In this document: positions 34,914 through 46,331 of the stretch, one piece after another
How positions within the stretch are numbered: the first letter of the stretch is position 1
Layout of the letters: each line of letters starts with the position of its first letter
DNA from: Delphinus delphis
Taxonomy: Eukaryota > Chordata > Mammalia > Artiodactyla > Delphinidae
Assembly (NCBI RefSeq): GCF_949987515.2
Contig: NC_082692.2
Span: 86,995,488-87,059,487 of the forward strand
DNA: 64,000 nucleotides
Reading direction: 5' to 3'
Notes under the pieces: generated by a model
Told to the model about the DNA's origin: nothing
The model's database searches: none
The model's input: the letters and a program-made list of their open reading frames with translations, nothing else
Translations under genes and position numbers: made by a program

Positions 34914-35256
34914 AAAAAAAAAATGAGTATGTGGGCTTCCCTGGTGGCACAGTGGTTAAGAATCTGCCTGCCAATGCAGGGAACACGGGTTCGAGCCCTG
35001 GTCCGGGAAGATCCCACATACCGTGGAGCAACTAAGCCCGTGCGCCACAACTACTGAGCCTGCACTCTAGAGCCCGCGAGCCTAGAGCCCGTGCTCTGCA
35101 ACAAGAGAAGCCACCGCAATGAGAAGCCCACACACCACAACCAAGAGTAGCCCCCACTCGCCACAAGTAGAGAAAGCCTGCGCGCAGCAACGAAGACCCA
35201 ATGCAGCCAAAAATAAATAAATGAATAATAGATTTAAAAAAAAAAAAATGAGTATG
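34914..35256 (+). mobile_element. Long-form CHR-type SINE with target duplication
   Basis: This copy (34932-35238) is about 305 bp and differs from the short ones: after the tRNA part it continues with 'gcgccacaactactgagcc', 'gagaagccaccgcaatgag' and 'cgcagcaacgaagacccaat', ending in an A/T-rich tail. It has a canonical Pol III B box, ggttcgagcc, at 34988-34997. Flanks of ten A plus tgagtatg at 34914-34931 and 35239-35256 are identical. Confidence 0.95.
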
Positions 35257-35319
35257 CAACTGAGGGATGGGCACTCTGGGGAGAATAAAGGACTGAGCAA
35301 CCACAAGAAATCTAAAGGT

Positions 35320-35422
35320 GTTTGTACATATATATGCATATGTGTGTACATGCGTGTGCATACATGCATCTGTGTATGAATCTATGTACATATATTTATA
35401 TATGTGTGTGTGTATGTATTTA
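35320..35422. repeat. Degenerate (TATG/TGTA)n repeat
   Basis: About 100 bp of alternating purine and pyrimidine, mixing tatg, tgtg and tata units. It was open as a reading frame by chance. Confidence 0.8.
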
Positions 35423-35560
35423 ATTCAAGTAAATCACTATGTAAGAACTGCCTACCATGTTCAAGTCACAGTGAAGAACTTACGAGATTCTTACGACATG
35501 GAGTGAATTTTCAGGCACCTTGAAATACTGGAAAGAGCACTGATATTTAGAAGTCAAGAG

Positions 35561-35767
35561 CAGAGCCTGGCAGACTTTTTCTGTGAAGGGCCAGAGAGTA
35601 AATATTTTAGCCTTTGTGAGTCACAGAATCTGTGCTGTAACTACTCAACTCTGCTACTGAAAGCCTTGGAGACATCATGTAAACAAATGGGCGTGGCTGT
35701 GTCCCAATTAAACTTTATTTACACACACGGGGATTTGGCTCACGGGCAGTAATTTGCCATCTCCTCT
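35561..35767 (-). mobile_element. hAT-type DNA transposon relic, same family as 29936-30508
   Basis: 'ctgtgaagggccagagagtaa', 'aaatattttagcctttgtgag', 'ccaattaaactttatttaca' and the end 'gtaatttgccatctcctctg' are the complement of the copy near 30 kb. Confidence 0.75.
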
Positions 35768-35799
35768 GCTAGAGACTTGTATTTCTATTAGATCTGCAG

Positions 35800-36020
35800 A
35801 AGTAGCTATCTACTGAGTGTCCCTACTCACCGCCAGGACCATGCTAGGCGCTCCTCCTACTAATCCTAACATAACTATTATAGCATATGTATTATTATCC
35901 CTATTTTGCAGATGAAGGAATAGAGGCTCTGCTCAGAGAGGGTAAGCAACTTGCTTAGGGTCACACAGTGATTAAGTTGCAACACTGAGCAGCAAATTGT
36001 GGAACACAATTCCATGTGGC
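35800..36020 (-). mobile_element. MIR SINE relic
   Basis: 'accatgctaggcgctcctcc', 'tattttgcagatgaaggaata', 'ggtaagcaacttgcttaggg' and 'tcacacagtgattaag' are in antisense MIR order. Confidence 0.88.
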
Positions 36021-36539
36021 ATGTTCTTTCTATCACAACGGGCTGAAGCTCACAGAAGAGAAATGCAGAGAATAAGCAGATATTTATCCCTTTGTCCAAA
36101 GTATGAAAAACCAAATGGAATTAAACTGAGATTTTAGTCTCCATATATTCTTGCATTTACAATGTCCATTTCAGCTTTGGAGAAAGAAAAAAAAAAGACA
36201 TATTTCTACTGTGCCTTCTGTGGCACGTATGCAAATTTCTCTCCAGAGATTTCCAAGCTGCCAGACCCTCAGGTTCTGCATTTCTCTTGGAAACAATCTG
36301 TGCTTTATGAGTGATGGTGGGGCTTTTAGGCTGTGGGGAATAAATTAATGCCCCCCTCTTGTTCTGTGCGATGGGTTGGCAAACTCAAGGATGAAGTGAG
36401 CAGAGTGAAATGCAAAAATACTTTCTGAGTCACGTGCAAACTTAGAAGCGGTACAGAAATAAGGCCCCACCACCTTGTGACCGCCCATGCTCTCTTCCCA
36501 TGGGGGCTCCGACCAGCTCAGCCTTCGCTCCTCAAGGAG

Positions 36540-37150
36540 AAATGCCAACCTCAGTCCTGACTCACGGGCCTTGTACCTGCCCCCTTTGCCTGGAGTGCTC
36601 TGCCCCTGGATTCTCATGGGCCTGGTGCCTCGTTATGCAGGTCTGAATTCAGTCCTCCTCTTTTTTACAGGAACTTCTCCTAGGAATTCCTGGTCTAAAT
36701 TTCCCAAGTGCAGGTCTTTCTCTATCACACTAAGCTCTGCTCATGTTCGGCATCAAACACTTCCTATCTTGTTCATTTATTCATTTACTTTTTATCTTTT
36801 CTTTCCTCTGATTAGCTCATGCGCTCCATGGAAGTAAAGAACTTGTCTATTTTTGTGTGTGTGTGTGTGGTACACAGGTCTCTCACTGCCATGGCCTCTC
36901 CAGTTGCGGAGCACAGGCTCCGGGTGCGCAGGCTCAGCGGCCACGGCTCACGGGCCCAGCCGCTCCGCGGCATGTGGGATCTTCCCAGACCGGGGCATGA
37001 ACCCACGTCCCCTGCATCGGCAGGCGAACTCTCAACCACCGCGCCACCAGGGAAGCCCAAGAACTTGTCTATTTTGTTCATCACTGCCCATGGTGCTCAG
37101 CAGAGTGCCTAGCACAGAAAAGGCATTCAGAGAATGTTTGTTGAATGAAT
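36540..37150 (+). mobile_element. L2 LINE 3' end, interrupted by a SINE
   Basis: The L2 text runs through 'ccctttgcctggagtgctct', 'ttctcctaggaattcctgg' and 'ccatggaagtaaagaacttg', is interrupted at 36854-37058, and resumes with 'gtgcctagcacagaaaagg' and the terminal 'tttgttgaatgaatg'. Confidence 0.85.
36837..37075 (-). mobile_element. CHR-type SINE whose tail became a (GT)n repeat
   Basis: The SINE (36854-37058) is antisense, from 'gtacacaggtctctcac' to 'ccaccagggaagccc'. Its A tail is replaced by a (GT)n run at 36855-36869. The target duplication aagaacttgtctatttt is exact at 36837-36853 and 37059-37075. Confidence 0.96.
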
Positions 37151-37179
37151 GCATGATCAACAGCAGCAGAAAAACACCT

Positions 37180-37430
37180 ATACTGAGTGCTTATTATCTG
37201 CCAGGCACTGGGCTGAGCCTTTATATACATTCCCTCACTCATCCGTTTAACAGCTCGACTTCTTCCAGGAACGCTGATTATCCCCTCTTTACAGACGATA
37301 CAATGGAGGCTTGGAATGGTCAGCCCCACAAGGGCACTGCTGCACAAGTGATATGCTATTCCCACCCCAGTCCATCTGACTTAAAGCTGCTGTTTGCAAG
37401 ATATGGGGGAAGTGGAAGATTGAACTCTAC
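37180..37430 (-). mobile_element. MIR SINE relic
   Basis: 'gagtgcttattatctgccagg', 'cactgggctgagcctttata' and 'ctctttacagacgatacaat' are in antisense MIR order. Confidence 0.75.
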
Positions 37431-37960
37431 ATTTATCACCCTGAAGGATAAAGAAAATGTTCTAACCAAGGGGCCAAGAGCCACGTCAAGAAAGGAAACA
37501 GAAGTATTCCAGCCTCCCTTTCTCAGAACGCCCACACAATGGTGAAGGAATTGTCATCTGTGTCCAACTCAAGGCAGTACTGAAGAAGGGGCAGCAGGCA
37601 GGCCACCCGCACGTGTTCATGGACATCCAGTAAGAGCATGAGGCCACGCCTTGCGCTGGCATCCCCGCGGAAGCAGCTCTTTTGTCATGTGTCTTTGCTG
37701 CATTTTCGAGGTGTTATTAAAGAAACCACCTTAGGGGACGCTGGTGATCTCAGTGGGGAGCCCTCGTCTCTGCCCAGGCTGGCGTGCCTGACTTCTGCTC
37801 TGGGTGTGATAGCGGTCACCGCTGCTCATTTCGTGGGCTGGATTAAGGAGTGACACTTCATAAAGCCTTCTCCAATTCAGCCCCTTCCATTTGCACTTTT
37901 GGCACATTTGCTTTGAGTTTCCGCTTTGATGTTGGCCCTCATTCAGCTGCTCTGGGCCTT

Positions 37961-38032
37961 GGGGGCGGGGGGGGGGGTGGGGGGGTGGGGGGGGTGGGGG
38001 GGTGGGGGGTGGGGTGGGGTGGGGTGGGGGCG
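37961..38032. repeat. G-rich run, strong quadruplex candidate
   Basis: About 72 bases consist of G tracts of 4-12 separated by single T or C. On the + strand this offers many overlapping four-tract quadruplex arrangements. A glycine-rich open frame over it is an artefact of composition. Confidence 0.95.
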
Positions 38033-38059
38033 GAGCTCCAGCAAGCAGGCACAGTGATA

Positions 38060-39475
38060 AATTAACCCTTTCTGTAACTTATCTGGTGAAAAAGAGACGG
38101 CTCCGGCAAGCAGGCTCCAGATGGCCACAGGATGCAGACCACACGTCCTGAGATGCTAATTTCAGGGGTTCTAATACCCTGGAAGGGACTGAGTTTGACA
38201 TGTGGCCATACTAACATGTGAACCCTGGGAAGACTGAGTGCCACGAGTGCCTCTAAGGAATTTGCAAGTGGAGATTTCATTCTCTGAGCAAATTTTTATC
38301 TCAGGATGGCCCTCGTCACCGCATGGCAAGAAACCAATCCAAACAGAGGGGACAAAAATAAACTCAAAATTAAGCTTGTTTAAAACTTATTTTGGTTTTG
38401 TTTTTTGTTTTGTATTTTGTAAACTCCTCTGTTAACTCCCAAGCTGTCAGTACAATTGGGTAACAGGAAAATAAGAAAGAAAAAAAAGCAAGGAAGAAAG
38501 GAAAGAAGGGAGGGAGGGAGGAAGGAAACTACAATACTAAATGTAAATAACTGACCTTCTATAGAAGTTTATAAACACAACCCTGTTGCTCCAACATTCA
38601 GTAAGTAAAGCAATATTTTCATTTCTAGAACATCCCTTAATATTTTAAAGCAAGAGATACTTGCTTTCCTTTTCCATTTATTCCATTATTCCAAACAAAC
38701 TTATTTTGGGGTGAAGTCAAAATAAGCCAGCTCTGTTCTCTTGCTTAAGTGAAAAAGAAGGGAGTGTTTACAAACATGTTTTTAATCAGACTTTCAAATT
38801 TTTATTTATTTTGCCATTTACCAAACATGTTGCTACTTCTTTCGAGGAAGAGAAAGTACCTTGTGAAACATGACTCAGTTCTCTCTGTGGTTCTACCCAC
38901 AGGTCCAGCCTTTGCAGTTACTGTTCCTGATGGCAGGAGAGTCATGAGTTCACTGTGTAACTTAGGGACAGATTACAGCATCTGGGCCAACCTCCTTACA
39001 CAACCTCAGAAACCAAACCAAAAATCAGAACAAATACGCCCCGCTCCGTTTCTTAAGTATGTTTGCAGTAGGAAACTGGATGCAAATGCACAAAATGGTT
39101 CAATATTGATTTGGGCATATGCTAAAAAACAAACAAACAAAAAAAAACAGTAAGACAAGGCACCAGTTGTAACTGGTAACAGTAACTCAAGGCATGTCAT
39201 TGGACCAAAGTACCTTCAGACTCAGTTATCAGATGTGGGAGTTTTACCTGCATCTCACTTCCTCTGATTAGTGCCATAGAGAAATTGTTATGTACATTAG
39301 GCCTGGGCAAACTGGCTTTGATGCTGTTGGAATGTGGCCAGCCAATATGCAGACTTAAGCTGCCCTTCTTCCATCTCTCACCCAGGGCAGACATCACTAA
39401 TCGATTACAGCACTCTTTCCCACTGAGTCCATGAGGCCTCAGAATCTCGTCCAAAAGAGGCGCCAGGTAGTCAGT
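38060..39475. other. Non-genic sequence, no gene recognised
   Basis: It holds a purine run at 38468-38528 (gaaa/ggaa units) and a T/G-rich stretch at 38385-38420. A 134-codon open frame at 38749-39153 has no recognisable family and no supporting splice context. Confidence 0.45.
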
Positions 39476-39479
39476 CCTT

Positions 39480-40087
39480 CAGTGTTGGAATTGTCATCAC
39501 TGTGAAAACTTGCTGGGGCCGTCTCCAGGTGACACAGAAGTATTCCTACCATTGCAAGCCCCCTCCTGGTATTTGTATCCTCATGTAATTCCCTCACTGT
39601 GAGTGTGGCCTGGACCTAGCCATTCACTTCTAGTGAATAAAATATGCAAAAATGATGATGGGCTGTCACTCCTGAGACTAGGTTACGAAACACTGTGACT
39701 TTTATCTCACTGGTACTTGCTCTTGCCCTCTCACTCTGAAAAAACCTGCTGCCATGCTGTGAGCTGCTCCATGGAGAAGTCACCTGGCAAGGATCTGAGG
39801 GGTGGCCTCTGGTCAATAGCCTGTGAGGAACTAAGGCTCTCAATCCAAGAGAAAGACAGTGACTGAACTCTGCCAACAACCAGGTGAGTGACCTTGGAAG
39901 AGGATCATTCCCCAGCCAGGCCTTGAGATAACTGCAGCCCTGGCCATTTTCTTCATTGCAGCCTTGGGAGACACCTTGAGCCAGATGACTTCCAACTCAC
40001 AGTAACTATGCAATAATAAATACCATTGCTTTAAGGCCACTAAGCATTGGGATAATTTGTTACGCAGCGAGAGATAACATAGCAAGA
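39480..40087 (+). mobile_element. MLT1-type LTR (solo), sense
   Basis: Ordered landmarks match an MLT1 LTR: 'ctcctggtatttgtatcctc', 'tcctgagactaggttacgaa', 'cagccaggccttgagataac', 'gagacaccttgagccagatg', 'gtaactatgcaataataaat' and a terminal 'gataatttgttacgcagcga'. No internal retroviral sequence adjoins it. Confidence 0.85.
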
Positions 40088-40664
40088 TTTTAGCAGACTC
40101 CATGAAAGGAAAGAGGCAGGGAGAGAGGAGACATGTTACAATAACGAAACAGTTTCTAAAAGGGAATTCAAATTTCCTCTGGGATGAAAAAAACTTTAAA
40201 TAAAGTCACAGTTCTGGGCTGGGCTACTTGGTTCGGGGATTTTATCATTCTTATCAAACATTTATTACATATTTAACCTAAGTATGGCCCCCTGTGAGAT
40301 CTTGGAGATACAAAGAGGCAAGACCTGGTCTCTATCCTTAGGTATCACATCTATTAGGAAATAGATGCTATAAGCTAAGGACATGAGGTAAAATAAATGT
40401 AGTGGACATTGTTTGCATTTGCACAGCAACTATCTGGATTCTTTTTCAGTTTCACCAGGCTGACTTTTCTTGAGGAAAACACCTGGATGTCTCCTAGGCC
40501 CATGTGGTCTAAGTGGAACTAACCCCATCTTAGGTCAGGTCTGATACCGAGCTTGCTAACTTGGCAGAATATAAGCTTGGGGATGTGGGTGACCACGGTT
40601 ACCTCTACTCCGAGCGAACTGGTTTGAATTCTACCAAAGAGAGGAAAGAAAAGCCAAGAGAAGG
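40088..40664. other. Non-genic sequence, no gene recognised
   Basis: About 40250-40400 has weak likeness to the unnamed ancient repeat ('gagatacaaagaggcaagac'). Nothing else is identifiable. Confidence 0.4.
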
Positions 40665-40898
40665 AAAGAAGCACATTCTTTTTTTTTTTTTTTGCAGTAC
40701 GCGGGCCTCTCACCGTTGTGGCCTCTCCCGTTGCGGAGCACAGGCTCCAGACGCGCAGGCTCAGTGGCCATGGCTCACGGGCCCAGCCGCTCCGCGGCAC
40801 GTGGGATCTTCCCGGACCGGGGCACGAACCCATGTCCCCTGCATTGGCAGGCGGACTCTCAACCACTGCGCCACCAGGGAAGCCCAAGAACACATTCT
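40665..40898 (-). mobile_element. CHR-type SINE (short form)
   Basis: The SINE (about 40680-40884) is antisense with a T run at 40679-40694 and the head 'ccaccagggaagccc'. Flanks aagaagcacattct and aagaacacattct differ by one base and form the target duplication. Confidence 0.94.
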
Positions 40899-41289
40899 CG
40901 ACAAACTCTTTCCGGCACCTTTCTCCAAGTGCTCTTGTACTGGGATTTTTAGTTCTATTAGCCAAGAAATCCGCCCCCCCCCCCTTTTTTGCCTTTCCCC
41001 TTGTTAACCCTACACCAGTTTGAATTGGGTTTCTATAACTTGCAATGGAAATAATCCAGAATAATGCAACAGGAAAGATGTGAAAATATAGGAATTTTAA
41101 AAAGCTAGCACCTCATCAAGTTGGTCTTGAGATGGGCCTGGATCAATCGGATGAGAGGGTCACAAACAGGTATCTAGGTTGTTAAAGTTCTCTGGAGACA
41201 ACTCAGATAGAAACAGGGACATCACTTCTGATGTGACTTCTGTGGGTGACTCTCAGTCTGCCTGGACTCATGTGAGAAAATGAGCTGGG

Positions 41290-41727
41290 ATATCAATAAT
41301 GTTCATTCATTCATCAAATATTTATTATGTACCATCTATGTGTTAGGAACTGTTTGGCGGGGGGATGCTGAGGACACAAGAACAAAACAAAATGTCTGTG
41401 CTCCTGTGCTCAGGGAGGATACAAGTGTCTAGTCTGTTTAGGAAGGTAGATGATAAAAAAGTCTATCAGTATATCTATCAGTGTATGATACGGCTGTGGT
41501 GAAAAATGCCAGGAGAGACAAAGCAAGTAAGGGCTGGACAGTGATGCTGGGGGCTAAAGAGGATGGGTGCCATTTCGATATGGTGGCCAGGAAAGGCCTG
41601 TGGTAGAGTGAAAATGTGAGCAGAGATATGAATGAAACATGGGACGATTCGTGCAGGTATGTGGGGAAAGTCTTCTCGGCAGAGGCAAGGGTGAGTACAA
41701 AGGCCTTCAGCTGGAATGGAATATTCA
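41290..41727 (+). repeat. Ancient dispersed repeat (family not named), left part
   Basis: Landmarks are 'gatgctgaggacacaagaac', 'gtggccaggaaaggcctgtgg', 'gtgagcagagatatgaatga' and 'gtgagtacaaaggccttcag'. It stops where the second L1 begins. Its right part resumes at about 46417, with the centre missing. Confidence 0.65.
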
Positions 41728-43859
41728 CTTTAAGATTCTCTACGTAGAGTACCATGTCATCTGCAAATAGTGACAGTTTTACTTCTTCTTTTACGATTTG
41801 AATTCCTTTTATTTCTTTTCCTTCTCTGATTGCTGGGGCTAAAACTTCCAAAACTATCTTGAATAATAGTGGTGAGAGTGGGCAACGTTGTCTTTTTCCT
41901 GATCTTAGTGGAAATGGTTTCAGTTTTTCACCATTGAGAACGATGTTGGTTGTGGCTTTGTCATATATGGTCTTTATTATGCTGAGGTAAGTTCCCTCTA
42001 TGCCTACTTTCTGGAGGGTTTTTATCATAAATGGGTGTTGAATTTTGTCACAAGCTTTCTCTGCATCTATTGAGAGGATCATGTGGGTTTTTCTCCTTCA
42101 GTTTGTTAGTGTGGTGTATCACGTTGATCAATTTGCAGATATTGAAGAATCCTGGCATTCCTGGAATAAACCCCACTTGATCATGGTGTATGATCCTTTC
42201 AACGTGCTGCTGGATTCTGTTCGCTAGAATTTTGTTGAGGATTTTTGCATCTATGTTCATCAGTGCTACTGGCCTGTAGTTTTCTTTCTTTGTCACATCT
42301 TTGTCTGGTTTTGGTATCAGGGTGATGGTAGCCTCATAGAATGGGTTTGGAACTGTTCCTCTCTCTGCTATATTTTGGAAGAGTTTGAGAAGGATAGGTG
42401 TTAGCTCTTCTCGAAATGTTTGATAGAATTCGCCTGTGAAGCCATTTGGTCCTGGGCTTTTGTTTGTTGGAAGACTTTTAATCACAGTTTCAACTTCAGG
42501 GCTTGTGATTGGTCTGTTTATATTTTTTATTTCTTCCTGGTTCAGTCTCGGAAGGCTTTGCTTTTCTAAGAATTTGTCCATTTCTTCCAGGTTGTCCATT
42601 TTATTGGCATATAGCTGTTTGTAGTAATCTCTCATGATCCTGTGTATTTCTGCAGTGTCAATTGTTACTTCTTTTTCATTTCTAATTCTATTGATTTGAG
42701 TCTTCTCCCTTTTTTTCTTGATGAGTCTGGCTGATGGTTTATCAATTTTGTTTATCTTCTCAAAGAACCAGCTTTTAGTTTTATTGATGTTTACTATCGT
42801 TTCCTTCATCCCTTTTCCATTTATTTCTGATCTGATGTTTTTGATTTCTTTCCTTCTGCTAACTTTGGATTTTTCTTGTTCTTCTTTCTCTAATTGCTTT
42901 AGGTGTAAGGTTAGGTTGTTTATTTGAGATGTTTCTTGGTTCTTGAGGTAGGATTGTATTGCTATAAAGTGCCCTCTTAGAACTGCTTTTGCTGCATCCC
43001 ATAGGTTTTGGGTCATCGTGTTTTCATTGTCACTTGTTTCTAGGTATATTATGATTTCCTCTTTGATTTCTTCAGTGATGTCTTGGTTATTTAGTACTGT
43101 ATTGTTTAGCCTCTATATGTTTGTATTTTTTACAGATTTTTTCCTGTAATTGATATCTAGTCTTATAGTATTGTGGTCAGAAAAGATACTTGATATGATT
43201 TCAATTTTCTTAAATTTACCAAGGCTTGATTTGTGACCCAAGATATGATCTATCCTGGAGAATGTTCCATGAGCACTTGAGAAGAAAGTGTAATCTGCTG
43301 TTTTTGGATGGAATGTCCTATAATTATCAATTAACTCCATCTTGTTTAATGTATCATTTAAAGCTTGTGTTTCCTTATTTATCTTCATTTTGCATGATCT
43401 GTCCATTGGTGAAAGTGGGGTGTTAAACTCCCTTACTAGTACTGTGTTACTGTCAATTTCCACTTTTATGGCTGTTAGCATTTGCCTTATGTATTGAGGT
43501 GCTCCTATGTTGGGTGCATAAATATTTACAATTACTATATCTTCTTCTTGGATTGATCCTTTGACCGTTATGTCGTGTCCTACTCTGTATCTTATAATAG
43601 TCTTTGTTTTAAAGTCTATTTTGTCTGATATGAGAATTGCTATGCCAGCTTTCTTCTGATTTCTGTTTGCATGGAATATTTTTTTCCATCCCCTCCCTTT
43701 CAGTCTGTATGTGTCCCTTGGTCTGAAGCAGGTCTCTTGTAGACAGCATATGTCTGGGTCTTATTTTTGTAACCATTCAGGCAGTCTATGTTTTTTGGTT
43801 GGAACATTTAATCCATTTACATTTAATGTAGTTGTCGATATGTATGTTCCTATTACCGT
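41728..43859 (-). pseudogene. L1 ORF2, N-terminal half only, broken
   Basis: The start codon is changed to ACG (43857-43859), compared with ATG in the first L1. The endonuclease part is open at 43481-43113. It keeps the SDH motif (43173-43181), but GDFN reads REFN, with Glu in place of the catalytic Asp at 43428-43430. A TGG-to-TAG change ends this piece at 43113. The reverse-transcriptase part is open in the same frame for 322 codons (43016-42048), then shifts by one base near 42070 and continues to the break. The FADD box is intact at 41756-41767. The thumb and Cys-rich C-terminal regions are absent. It cannot make a working protein. Confidence 0.93.
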
Positions 43860-43918
43860 TTTCTTAATTGTTTTGGGTTTGTTATTGTTAAGTCTTCTCC
43901 TTCTCTCGTGTTTCCTGC

Positions 43919-44809
43919 CTAGAGAAGTTCCTTTAGGATTTGTTGTAGCACTGGTTTGTGGGGCTGAATTCTCTTAGCTTTTGCTTGTCTGTAAAGGTTT
44001 TCATTTCTCCGTCGAATTTGAATGAGATCCTTGCTGGGCAGAGTAATCTTGGTTGTAGGTTTTTCCCTTTCATCACTTTAAATATGTCCTGCTACTCCCT
44101 TCTGGCTTGCAGCATTTCTGCTGAAAGATCAGCTGTTAACCTTATGGGGATTCCGTTGTATGTTAATTGTTCCTTTTCCCTTGCTGCTTTTAGTATTTTT
44201 CTTTGTATTTAATTTTTGAAAGTTTCATTAATATGTGTCTTGGTGTGTTTCTCCTTGGATTTATCCTGTATGGGACTCTCTGTGCTTCCTGAACTTGATT
44301 GACTATTTCCTTTCCCATGTTAGGGAAGTTTTCAACTATAATCTCTTCAAATATTTTCTCAGTCCCTTTGTTTTCCTCTTCTTCTTCTGGGACCCCTATA
44401 ATTCAAATGTTGGTGTGTTTAATGTTGTCCCAGAAGTCTCTAAGATTGTCCTCCATTCTTTTCATTCTTTTTTCTTTATTCTGCTCTGAGGTAGTTATTT
44501 CCACTGTTTTATCTTCCAAGTCACTTATCTGTTTTCTGCCTCAGTTACTCTGCTATTGATTCCTTCTAGAGAATTTTTAATTTCATTTATTGTGTTGTGC
44601 AGCATTGCATGTTTGCTCTTTAGTTCTTCTAGGTCCTTGTTAAACATTTCTTGTATTTTCTCCATTCTATGTCCAAGATTTTGGATCATCTTTACTATCA
44701 TTACTCTGAATTCTTTTTCAGGTAGACTGCCTATTTCCTCTTCATTTGTTTGGTTTGGTGGTTTTTTACCTTGCTCTTTCATCTGCTGTGCATTTCTTTG
44801 TCTTCTCAT
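43919..44809 (-). pseudogene. L1 ORF1, broken
   Basis: The frame starts at ATG 44809-44807 (MRRQRNAQQMKEQG) and is open for 94 codons through the predicted coiled coil. A small deletion near 44535 then shifts it into a stop at 44525. The homologous sequence continues to the normal terminator at 43921-43919. The total span is 891 bp, a multiple of three, so later indels compensate in length though not in sense. It is the counterpart of ORF1 at 622-1517. Confidence 0.88.
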
Positions 44810-45437
44810 TTTGCTTAACTTACTGTGTTTGGTATCTCTGTTTCACAGGTGGCAGGTTTGTAGTTCCCATTGTTTTTAGTGTCTGCTCCCTGTGGGTAAG
44901 GTTGGTTCAGTGGGTTGTTTAGGCTTCCTGGTAGAGGAGACTGGTGTCTGTGTTCTGGTGGATGATTCTGGATCTTGACTTTCTGATGGGCAGGACCATG
45001 TCCAGTTCTGTGTTTTAGGGTGTCTGTGAACTTATTAAGATTTTATGCAGCCCCTCTGCTAATGGGTGGGTTTGTGTTCCTGTCTTGCTAGTTGTTTGGC
45101 ATAGGGTGCCCAGCACTGTAGCTTGCTAGTCGTTGAGTGAAGCTGGGTCTTGGGGTTGAGATGGAGATCTCTGGGAGAGCTTTCGCTGTTCGATATTATG
45201 TGGGGCTGGGAGGTCTCTAGTGGAACAATATCCTGAACTCGGCTCTCCCACCTCAGAGGTTCAGGCCTGACACCCGGCCAGACCACCAAGACCCTGTCAG
45301 CCACATGGCTCAGAAGAAAAGGGAGAAAAAAATAGAAAGAAAGAAAAATAAATAAATAAGTCAAATAAAGTTAATAAAATAGAAAAAAATCATTAAAAAT
45401 AATAAAGTAATAAAAAAAAAGAAAGAGAGAAATAAAG

Positions 45438-45955
45438 AAGAGAGCAACCAAACCAAAATAGAAATCCACCAATGATAACAAGCACTAAAAACTATACTAA
45501 AAACAAACAAACAGGGGCTTCCCTGGTGGCGCAGTGGTTGAGAGTCTGCCTGCCGATGCAGGGGACATGGGTTCATGCCCCGGTCTGGGGGGATCCCACG
45601 TGCTGTGGAGCGGCTGGGCCCGTGAGCCGTGGTTACCGGGCATGCGTGTCCAGAGCCTGTGCTCCACAACGAGAGAGGCCACGACGGTGGGAGGCCCGTG
45701 TACCAAAAGCAAACAAACAAACAAATGAAAACAACAAAAAACCAAAAAACTGACAGTCAGAACCCTAGGACAAATGGCAAAAGCAAGCTATACAGACAAA
45801 ATCACAGAAAGAAGTACACACTCACAAAAAGAGACAAAGGAAAATAATATATATATAAGAAAAAAAAGAAGAGAGCAACCAAATCAATAAACAAATCTAC
45901 CAATGATAATAAGCTCTAAATACTAAACTAAGATAAACATAAAACCAGAAACAAA
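45438..45955. repeat. Two-copy tandem unit in the L1 5' UTR, split by a SINE
   Basis: Unit copies share 'gagagcaacca', 'ccaccaatgataacaagc' versus 'ctaccaatgataataagc', and 'tactaaa' text. The CHR SINE lies near the end of the first matching block. Confidence 0.75.
45514..45714 (+). mobile_element. CHR-type SINE inside the L1 5' UTR
   Basis: The SINE starts at 'gggcttccctggtggcgcag' and ends at 'ggcccgtgtacc' followed by an (AAAC)n tail. Flanking 'aaacaaacaaac' on both sides is probably its target duplication, but the repeat hides the exact edges. Many CpG sites have decayed to TG or CA. Confidence 0.93.
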
Positions 45956-46320
45956 TTAGATGCAGAAAGCAAACCCCACGTCTACAGTTGCTCCCAAAGT
46001 CTACCTCCTCAATTTGGGATGATTCATTGTCTATTCAGGTATTCCAGAGACGCAGGGTACATCAAGTTGATTGTGGAGATTTAATCCGCTGCTCCTGAGG
46101 CTGCTGGGAGAGATTTCCCTTTCTCATCTTTGTTCGCACAGCTCTTGGGGTTCAGCTTTGGATTTGGCCCTGCCTCTACGTGTAGGTCCCCTGAGGGTGT
46201 CTTTTGGGAAGTGTGAGGTTTTCTGCCAGCCTTCAGTAGGTGTTCTGTAGGAGTTGTTCCACATGTAGATGAGTTCTGATGTATTTGTGGGGAGGAAGGT
46301 GATCTCCGTGTCTTACTCCT

Positions 46321-46331
46321 CCACCATCTTG
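46321..46331 (-). promoter_or_regulatory. YY1-like motif at the L1 5' end
   Basis: The - strand reads CAAGATGGTGG about 15 bases from the element's 5' end. In human L1 a YY1 site of the form CAAGATGGC near the 5' end sets the transcription start. This copy fits that position, but binding here is inferred only from the sequence. Confidence 0.45.

Noticed and set aside
36853..37545. 230-codon open frame on the + strand
   Set aside because: The first half is a CHR SINE read in a stop-free frame and the rest runs into L2 and MIR text. Similar frames appear over every CHR SINE here (for example 9387-9647, 40561-41007, 45361-45720).
37850..38128. Poly-glycine / poly-proline frames
   Set aside because: They arise from the G-rich run and have no supporting structure.
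39480..40087. LTR as part of a full endogenous retrovirus
   Set aside because: No gag, pol or env-like text flanks it and there is no second LTR in range. It is best read as a solo MaLR LTR.
42048..43016. 322-codon open frame, the longest in the window, as a possible host gene
   Set aside because: Its protein is the L1 ORF2 region leading into the reverse transcriptase, continuous with the L1 around it, and it has a counterpart in the first L1.
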